Translations under genes and position numbers: made by a program
Source: Anaerotruncus colihominis
GTDB taxonomy: Bacteria; Bacillota; Clostridia; Oscillospirales; Ruminococcaceae
Direction: 5' to 3'
Assembly: GCF_010206195.1 (NCBI RefSeq)
Contig: NZ_VIQT01000018.1
Span: forward strand, 17,436-81,435
DNA: 64,000 nucleotides
Shown: positions 59,093 through 64,000 of the stretch, one piece after another
How positions within the stretch are numbered: position 1 is the stretch's first letter
Layout of the letters: every line of letters starts with the position of its first letter
The notes under the pieces: model-generated
The model's database searches: none
What the model was told of the DNA's origin: nothing
What the model saw: the letters and a program-made list of their open reading frames with translations, nothing else

Positions 59093-59482
59093 TTATGCTT
59101 TGGACTTCGCTTCGTGAATATGTTCGTTAATATGTTCCTTTAGCTTCTTAAATGTCTCCTCACTGATGTCATGCTCGACCTTGCAGGCATCCCGCGCCGC
59201 CGTATCGGGCGAGACGCCAATGCGTACAAGCCAATCCGTCATCAGCCGATGGCGTTCATAGATGCGCTCAGCAATCGCAAGGCCGGATTCCGCCAACTCG
59301 ATAAAGCCGTCCGGGTCGACAGTGATATAGCCGTCGCCGCGCAAAAGGCTCATTGCGCGGCTGACACTTGGCTTGGAAAACTGCATGTGCTGTGCGATAT
59401 CGATAGAACGCACAGCGCCGCGTTCATTTTTAAGAATCAAAATAGCCTCAAGATAATTTTCAGCGGATTCATGAATATTCAT
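59093..59482 (-). CDS. DtxR/MntR-family metal-dependent regulator
   Basis: A 129-residue metalloregulator. It has an N-terminal winged HTH (about 8-62; SAENYLEAILILKNERGAVR, SIDIAQHMQFSKPSVSRAMS) and the dimer/metal domain (HRLMTDWLVRIGVSPDTAAR, DACKVEHDIS), with the His, Cys, Glu, His positions of the family. There is no SH3-like third domain, as in MntR. It probably controls the adjacent ZIP gene and perhaps the ABC permease at the right edge. Mn2+ or Fe2+ is the likely signal. Confidence 0.88.
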   Translation of the reverse strand: MNIHESAENYLEAILILKNERGAVRSIDIAQHMQFSKPSVSRAMSLLRGDGYITVDPDGFIELAESGLAIAERIYERHRLMTDWLVRIGVSPDTAARDACKVEHDISEETFKKLKEHINEHIHEAKSKA

Positions 59483-59666
59483 ACAACTTCCTCTGCATTC
59501 TGACGACGCCGCGCCTGTGGATATCGTTCCCCAAAAATCGGCTTCTATTGATTGACTTTGACGCCAGACAGGCGCGGGTTATGTTTATTTTGCAACATCA
59601 TGGCGCTAAGCGTATGGGATTATCTCCAGTTGGACCACATGGCCCATACCGCCCTGCGTTGTTCTA

Positions 59667-59757
59667 TGATACAATGGCCATTGGGGCGATAGCGGACCGT
59701 GCCAGCGCATCGCCCAGGCCATAAAGGTAAAATAAGCGTCCTGCCTTTATTTTACCA
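59667..59757. repeat. Intergenic repeat family D, copy 2
   Basis: GGCCATTGGGGCGATAGCGG, CGCATCGCCCAGGCCATAAA and a GGTAAAATAA ... TTATTTTACC hairpin match 25236-25350. The rest of 59483-59931 shows no gene. Confidence 0.65.
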
Positions 59758-59931
59758 TAATTGTGGTGCTTTCTCAAGATGCAGGGCACAGGCGTATATA
59801 CTTTTCCACAAGGTATTATTGGCAGAAATAATTTTCCAGATAATTTACCATTTTCTTCAATTGGCTACTGGTTCTATCCAATATGGTAAATATAAGCCGA
59901 TTCCTGTATGCTCAAGCAAGAGGTGATGTCT

Positions 59932-60318
59932 ATGAAGCTACACCGTATGCTGGGAAAGAACATTCGATTCTGGCGGGAAGCGCGAGGCTTCACACAGGAA
60001 GAGCTGGCCTTTCGAGCGCAAACCAGCTCATCTTATATCAGTAAGATGGAGTTGGGAAAAGAGAATCCGACGATCACAGTCCTAGAACGAATCGCAAAAG
60101 CCTTGATGGTGGAACCGTGTATGTTGTTGTTGAATACATGCCGCCTCGCCGAAAACGCAAAGAAAAAACAGACATGTGATCAGCAGCCAGCCTTGACGGA
60201 TTATCAGGAGGCGCTTGATCGTGCGCCTCCCGAAGTTCAGTACGCCGCATATACATTGTTGGAGGAGGTATGTAAAAAGGATTCGTATGGAACAGTCAAA
60301 CCGGGCAGCTGTCCTTAG
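59932..60318 (+). CDS. XRE-family HTH regulator ended by a mobile element
   Basis: A 128-residue protein with an N-terminal HTH (about 5-62; IRFWREARGFTQEELAFRAQ, TSSSYISKMELGKENPTITV) and a helical C-terminal part with the Cys-containing MLLLNTCRLA. The ATG at 59932 follows AGAGGTG. The stop codon TAG is formed by the first bases of the MITE A copy at 60318 and its TTA target duplication, so the original C-terminus was probably longer or different. Confidence 0.82.
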   Translation: MKLHRMLGKNIRFWREARGFTQEELAFRAQTSSSYISKMELGKENPTITVLERIAKALMVEPCMLLLNTCRLAENAKKKQTCDQQPALTDYQEALDRAPPEVQYAAYTLLEEVCKKDSYGTVKPGSCP

Positions 60319-60478
60319 AACCTGTATTCACAGTCGGAGGATGCTGGGCGGGCGAGGAATCTTGTACCCGATCAAGGCAAATTTTTGCAGGCGGGCTGTC
60401 GCCCGGCAAGAAAATTTAACGTGGAGCGGGGGCAAAAGACCCGCCTGAGCAGCGTATGGCGACTGTGAATACAGGTTC
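60318..60478. mobile_element. MITE family A, copy 3 (full length)
   Basis: A 161-bp element with ends GAACCTGTATTCACAGTCG and CGACTGTGAATACAGGTTC, flanked by TTA on both sides (60315-60317 and 60479-60481). The core has the self-complementary GGGCTGTCGCCC region. The DNA from 60482 to 60656 holds no supported gene. Confidence 0.88.
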
Positions 60479-60656
60479 TTAACAAAAACCACTAAGGCCT
60501 TTGCCTTGGTGGTTTTTTGCTGCCTAAAGCAGCATATACTCAACCTCACACATGCATCCCGCCCAAGGGATTCTTTATTTTCTGCGTTAGAAGCATATAT
60601 GAAACAAGCACATAATATAGGCTGTAAAATTTATATTTCTAAATATATAATACTAA

Positions 60657-60684
60657 TTTACAAGAAAAGAAATTGTGATATAAT
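60657..60684 (+). promoter_or_regulatory. Possible promoter upstream of the recombinase
   Basis: TTTACA, 16-bp spacer, TATAAT in very AT-rich DNA, leaving a leader of about 150 nt that contains a GC-rich segment (60758-60812) with a small AAAG/CTTT hairpin. Confidence 0.5.
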
Positions 60685-60841
60685 AAATTTTATGTTCAGT
60701 ATAGTAATGCTAGTTGGATAGATATAACAAATTTATAAAACACAGACAAAAAGCGGGGAACACGGCAGTGATGACCGGATGGAAGGCAGCAAAGTTCGAG
60801 CTTCGGCTTTAGACAATAAAAGAAAGGATTGACAGAAACAT

Positions 60842-61474
60842 ATGAGCCAGACCATCTATGGGTATGCGAGGGTATCGACCAGAAGTCAATATGAGGACCG
60901 CCAAATGCTGTCCCTCAACAGCCAATTTGAAATTCTTCCAAAGAATATCTTTGTAGATAAACAAAGCGGCAGCCATTTTGAACGCCCGGCCTATATGCGT
61001 CTGCTGAAAAAATTGCAAAAGGGTGATTTGCTTGTCATATGCAGCCTGGACCGTCTGGGACGCAATTATCAGGAAATCCAAGAACAATGGCGTCACCTGA
61101 CGCATAAACTGATGATTGACATCGTGGTTCTCGATATGCCCCTGCTTGATACCCGCGGCCGGCGCGACCTGCTTGGCACACTGATCTCAGACCTGGTATT
61201 GCAGCTACTTTCCTTTATGGCGCAAAATGAACGTGAAAACATTCATCAACGTCAATCCGAGGGGATACGGGCCGCGCGGCTGCGCGGCGTCAAATTCGGC
61301 AGGCCGACGAAATTTCTGGCGGGCGACCGCGCCCGTGCACAAATCATTCAGGAGTGGCTCGCGCACCGGATCACCGCAGCGCAGGCCGGCGCCGCGCTCG
61401 GCGTTAGCACACGCACGCTTTACCGATGGCTTGACAAGGGCATTCTGATACCGTCAAACAAGCAGTTGAAATAA
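60842..61474 (+). CDS. Serine recombinase (resolvase/invertase family)
   Basis: A 210-residue small serine recombinase. The catalytic domain (about 1-135) has the nucleophile in YGYARVSTRSQ (Ser12), LVICSLDRLGRN with the D-R-x-x-R core, and a long E helix. A C-terminal HTH follows (about 175-205; ITAAQAGAALGVSTRTLYRW). It resolves or inverts DNA between paired sites. No second mobile gene or clear inverted site pair was seen beside it. The ribosome site is weak (AAAGGA 13 bases upstream). Confidence 0.88.
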   Translation: MSQTIYGYARVSTRSQYEDRQMLSLNSQFEILPKNIFVDKQSGSHFERPAYMRLLKKLQKGDLLVICSLDRLGRNYQEIQEQWRHLTHKLMIDIVVLDMPLLDTRGRRDLLGTLISDLVLQLLSFMAQNERENIHQRQSEGIRAARLRGVKFGRPTKFLAGDRARAQIIQEWLAHRITAAQAGAALGVSTRTLYRWLDKGILIPSNKQLK

Positions 61475-61637
61475 AGTTGTGGTATTTTTCACAGATCTGC
61501 ACGAAATTATTTATGAATATTTTACGTTTGATTTTTTACAAAATTCAAAACATTTAGTTGCAAAATATCATATTTTCAAGTATCATTATATTGAACTATA
61601 TAGTTTTATCGCCAATTGAAAAGAGGGATTTATAATT

Positions 61638-63326
61638 TTGATAAACTCAATTAAAAAAGCCGTTTGGCTGCGTGTTGCTGTGATCTTTTTTGCGCTGGTT
61701 ATCAGCGGGGTTGGTACAATTGGCGGATTGTCTACAATCAATCGATATAATGATTCTACTATCCAGGCCATCGATCTCTATAGCATGGCGCTTGACGCGC
61801 AAAAAGCGCATTATGGCTGGGTGGAAAACCTCAGTTCGGCGATCAGTTTCGACACCGAGTTTACCGGCAGTACAAATTACACGTCCTGTTCACTTGGAAA
61901 CTGGCTGTACAATACTGATACGTCAACCATTCAGGATGCCCGGATCATATCGCTGATGGAAGAAATGAAGCCGCTCCACCAGAGCATCCACGAATCGGCG
62001 ACAACTATCCTGCAAACGAATAAAACCGACCCTCAGGCCGCTGCCAAAACATTTTTAAACGAGACGAAGGTCAGTGTCAGCGCCCTTGTTTCCAAATTGG
62101 ATGAGGTTGTTTCCATCTCCAAGGATCTGCTCGTCTATAATGAACAGCAGCTTGGTCAAGCGATCCTCGTCACACAGGTTATTTCTATCCTGACAATCCT
62201 TTTGATTGTGATCGCAAGCTATCTGTTGGTGCGCTATATCATCCGGAAAATTGTGCATCCTATCGTTGAAATCACAGAATCCAGCCGCAAGCTCTCACAG
62301 GGAAATTTGAGCTTCCAGATCGACATACGCAGTCAGAATGAAATCGGCGTTTTAGCCCAGAGCCTGAATTCTTCTGTGGCCACGCTTAAGCGTTATGTCA
62401 CTGACATCTCGGAGCACTTGGGTGAAATTGCAAACGGCAACCTGACGCGTGAAAACAATGTGGAATATATCGGCGAATTTATCGCCATTAAACATTCTAT
62501 CGAACTGATTTTAAAGCATTTGAATGACACGATGTCTCAGATTCAATGCTCTGCTGGTGAAGTTACAAACGAGTCGCAGCAGGTGTCCATCGGCGCGCAG
62601 ACCCTGGCACAGGGTTCCACGGAACAGGCCTCAGAGCTTGACCACCTGGTTGCAAGGGTCAACGACATTTCCGAGCAGATCAACAGCAATGCAAAAGAAG
62701 CTGCAATCACCCGCGATATTACAATCGATGTGGGCAACCAGATTGAAGACTGTAATCGGCAGATGAGCGAAATGGCACAGGCCATGTACCAGATCAGTGA
62801 AAGCTCACAGGAAATCGGCAACATTATCAAAACGATTGACGATATCGCATTTCAGACCAATATCCTTGCGCTCAATGCGGCTGTAGAAGCCGCGCGCGCT
62901 GGCGTTGCCGGCAAAGGGTTCGCCGTTGTGGCGGATGAGGTGCGCAATCTTGCCGCCAAGAGTGCTGAAGCAGCCAGTAACACCACCGCTTTGATCGAGC
63001 GGTCGCTCACGGCCGTTACCAATGGCGTGAATTTGACAGATTCGACGCAGCAGTCGCTCGGCAGTATTGTGGAGGGCGCGCAGGCTGTCGCTGAGAAGAT
63101 CAAGACGATTTCAGATGTATCTGCCGACCAGGCGGAGGCAATCGCCGGTATCACGGAGGGGATATCGCAGATTTCCGCTGTTGTACAGACGAATTCGGCA
63201 ACCTCCGAGGAGAGCGCCGCTTCCGCCGAACAGCTTGCCAGCCAGGCGCAGGTTCTTACACAGCTTGTCAGTCAATTTACGATCAAGCAATCTGTTTGTG
63301 CCCAAAGATCTGCCTCCTCCATTTAA
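61638..63326 (+). CDS. Methyl-accepting chemotaxis protein with extracytoplasmic CZB-like domain
   Basis: A 562-residue chemoreceptor. Membrane helices lie at about 9-30 and 175-197. The outer domain contains [20 protein letters not shown] and [11 protein letters not shown], the H, C and H positions of a CZB (zinc-binding) domain, which is usually cytoplasmic. A HAMP domain follows (about 195-250), then the signalling hairpin with [20 protein letters not shown]. It would pass a zinc- or oxidant-related signal to CheA. TTG start after AGAGGG; no in-frame ATG is better. Confidence 0.88.
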   Translation: MINSIKKAVWLRVAVIFFALVISGVGTIGGLSTINRYNDSTIQAIDLYSMALDAQKAHYGWVENLSSAISFDTEFTGSTNYTSCSLGNWLYNTDTSTIQDARIISLMEEMKPLHQSIHESATTILQTNKTDPQAAAKTFLNETKVSVSALVSKLDEVVSISKDLLVYNEQQLGQAILVTQVISILTILLIVIASYLLVRYIIRKIVHPIVEITESSRKLSQGNLSFQIDIRSQNEIGVLAQSLNSSVATLKRYVTDISEHLGEIANGNLTRENNVEYIGEFIAIKHSIELILKHLNDTMSQIQCSAGEVTNESQQVSIGAQTLAQGSTEQASELDHLVARVNDISEQINSNAKEAAITRDITIDVGNQIEDCNRQMSEMAQAMYQISESSQEIGNIIKTIDDIAFQTNILALNAAVEAARAGVAGKGFAVVADEVRNLAAKSAEAASNTTALIERSLTAVTNGVNLTDSTQQSLGSIVEGAQAVAEKIKTISDVSADQAEAIAGITEGISQISAVVQTNSATSEESAASAEQLASQAQVLTQLVSQFTIKQSVCAQRSASSI

Positions 63327-63365
63327 GGGTGCGATCCTGGCAATCACATATATCAAGCAAAATTC

Positions 63366-63410
63366 AAGCAGGGGGCTGCGCAATCAGCGCAGTCCCCTGC
63401 TTCCTTTTAT
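63366..63410 (+). terminator. Terminator of the chemoreceptor gene
   Basis: AAGCAGGGGGCTGCGC / GCGCAGTCCCCTGCTT followed by CCTTTTATTTC. Confidence 0.85.
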
Positions 63411-63476
63411 TTCAGGCATTTCCTTTTCTGCCAACACCTCTGCACACGGTATAATCTGCTTTTGCGCAGCGCCTGC

Positions 63477-63645
63477 CCCGCTGTTCGCGGCACAGCCTGT
63501 AAAAATGCCGGGAGCTACCCCACTGTTCGCGGCACAGCCGACTAAAGTTTTTTGGCATACCTTTTTTTCAAAAAAGGTATGAAGTTTTTTGCCGAGGCTT
63601 TTTTCAAAAAAGCCGGAAAGCTTTTTTGAAAAAAGCGGAAAAAAA
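63477..63645. repeat. Right-end repeat cluster, inverted relative of the left end
   Basis: CCCCGCTGTTCGCGGCACAG (63477-63496) and CCCCACTGTTCGCGGCACAG (63518-63537) are direct copies. They are followed by hairpins ATACCTTTTTTTCAAAAAAG and GGCTTTTTTCAAAAAAGCC separated by GAAGTTTTTTGCCGA. The inverse of 1-186 shows the same order, so the two window ends carry one family in opposite directions. It reaches into the end of the ABC permease gene. Confidence 0.75.
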
Positions 63646-64000
63646 GCCGAAAATGCTAAACAATCCAAAGGCCACAACATTGACGGCGACGACCGAGGCG
63701 CCAGCAGGCATGGACCATACAAACGACGCGAGCATTCCAAAAAAGAAGCACACAACAGAAACCGCCGCCGAGATCAGCACCACACCCCGGAAGCTGCTAC
63801 AGACGCGCATGGATGTCAGAGCGGGAAAAATAATCAGGCTGGAAATGAGCATCGCGCCCATTACACGCATGCCCACTACAATTGTCAGCGCCGTCAGCAG
63901 CGCAATCAGCATACTGTAAAAGCGCGTGTTGGTACCCGTCGCGCGGGCGAACGATTCATCGAATGTGATTGCAAAAATCTTGTTGTAAAACAGAACAAAC
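63604..64000 (-). CDS. Metal ABC transporter permease (ZnuB/MntB type), 3' part
   Basis: At least 131 residues of an ABC-3 family permease; the 5' end lies beyond the right edge. ITFDESFARATGTNTRFYSM, TIVVGMRVMGAMLISSLIIF and PALTSMRV are typical of zinc/manganese importers. The last ~15 residues (FFSAFFKKAFRLF) are encoded by a hairpin repeat unit, so the natural C-terminus seems to have been replaced. Nearby ZIP and MntR-type genes suggest metal homeostasis. Confidence 0.85.
   Translation of the reverse strand, partial: FVLFYNKIFAITFDESFARATGTNTRFYSMLIALLTALTIVVGMRVMGAMLISSLIIFPALTSMRVCSSFRGVVLISAAVSVVCFFFGMLASFVWSMPAGASVVAVNVVAFGLFSIFGFFSAFFKKAFRLF

Noticed and set aside
60758..60812. Riboswitch (c-di-GMP or similar) in the recombinase leader
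   Set aside because: The segment has a small hairpin only; the conserved cores of c-di-GMP aptamers are not there.

Overview
This looks like chromosomal DNA from an anaerobic, low-redox Firmicute, most likely a Clostridia / Oscillospiraceae-type gut bacterium. The reasons are: GC-rich genes with AGGAGG ribosome sites and several TTG starts, consensus sigma-A promoters (TTGACA-17-TATAAT), a lipobox solute-binding protein, a two-subunit iron-sulfur serine dehydratase, a minimal SufC/SufB-like pair, Rnf-type membrane subunits, and a secreted protein ending in an IPNTG plus membrane-helix tail. No rRNA or taxonomic marker is present, so the genus is not claimed.

Layout. 0-20 kb is a purine-use island: hydantoinase (hydA), YgfK and SsnA on the minus strand; two convergent YheO-type regulators; an NCS2 xanthine/urate-type permease; a molybdopterin-binding protein plus MoaC facing a three-subunit xanthine dehydrogenase-type enzyme (xdhABC); an AzgA-type permease; guanine deaminase; and a GntR/HutC-type regulator whose apparent operator (AAGTCATACTT) recurs in front of xdhA and near guaD. 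19.7-21.3 kb holds a stand-alone sodium-pump-type decarboxylase beta subunit with a small OadG-like partner, preceded by a leader that resembles a yybP-ykoY (Mn2+) riboswitch ending in a terminator.

22.9-27.6 kb is prophage debris: GH25 lysozyme, holins, a sigma-like late regulator, a CI-like repressor with repeated operators, an ImmA-type peptidase, and a probable type I toxin-antitoxin locus. 27.6-41.1 kb is a sugar / sugar-acid locus: six minus-strand genes (ABC importer, creatininase-like enzyme, a 1,100-residue DUF5107-TPR protein, a mutarotase-like protein) divergent from dehydrogenase, galactonate dehydratase (DgoD), lactonase and a LacI regulator, with matching LacI-type palindromes at both promoters. 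41.3-42.1 kb is a decayed copy of the lysozyme/XRE cassette, followed by four tRNA genes (Gly, Arg, His, Gln) on the minus strand.

43-49.5 kb contains rpe, a MecA-like adaptor gene and the most unusual locus in the window: a four-gene Rnf-derived cluster (C, D, E, A) in which the RnfC-like protein has lost its glycine-rich FMN/NADH motif and gained a very long coiled coil, RnfA and RnfE have lost all four cysteines that hold the intramembrane [2Fe-2S] cluster, and rnfG and rnfB are absent. 49.9-55 kb has a GHL-type secreted protein, serine dehydratase (sdaAB, sdaAA) and a strongly expressed surface protein. 55-64 kb holds a lipoprotein, GNAT acetyltransferase, SmsB/SmsC, a ZIP metal transporter, an MntR-type regulator, an XRE gene ended by a mobile element, a serine recombinase, a chemoreceptor with an extracytoplasmic CZB-like domain, and the 3' part of a metal ABC permease.

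The intergenic DNA is rich in small non-coding repeats: at least three MITE-like families with terminal inverted repeats and target duplications, a hairpin repeat family in opposite orientation at the two ends of the window, and a fourth family ending in a GGTAAAATAA hairpin.
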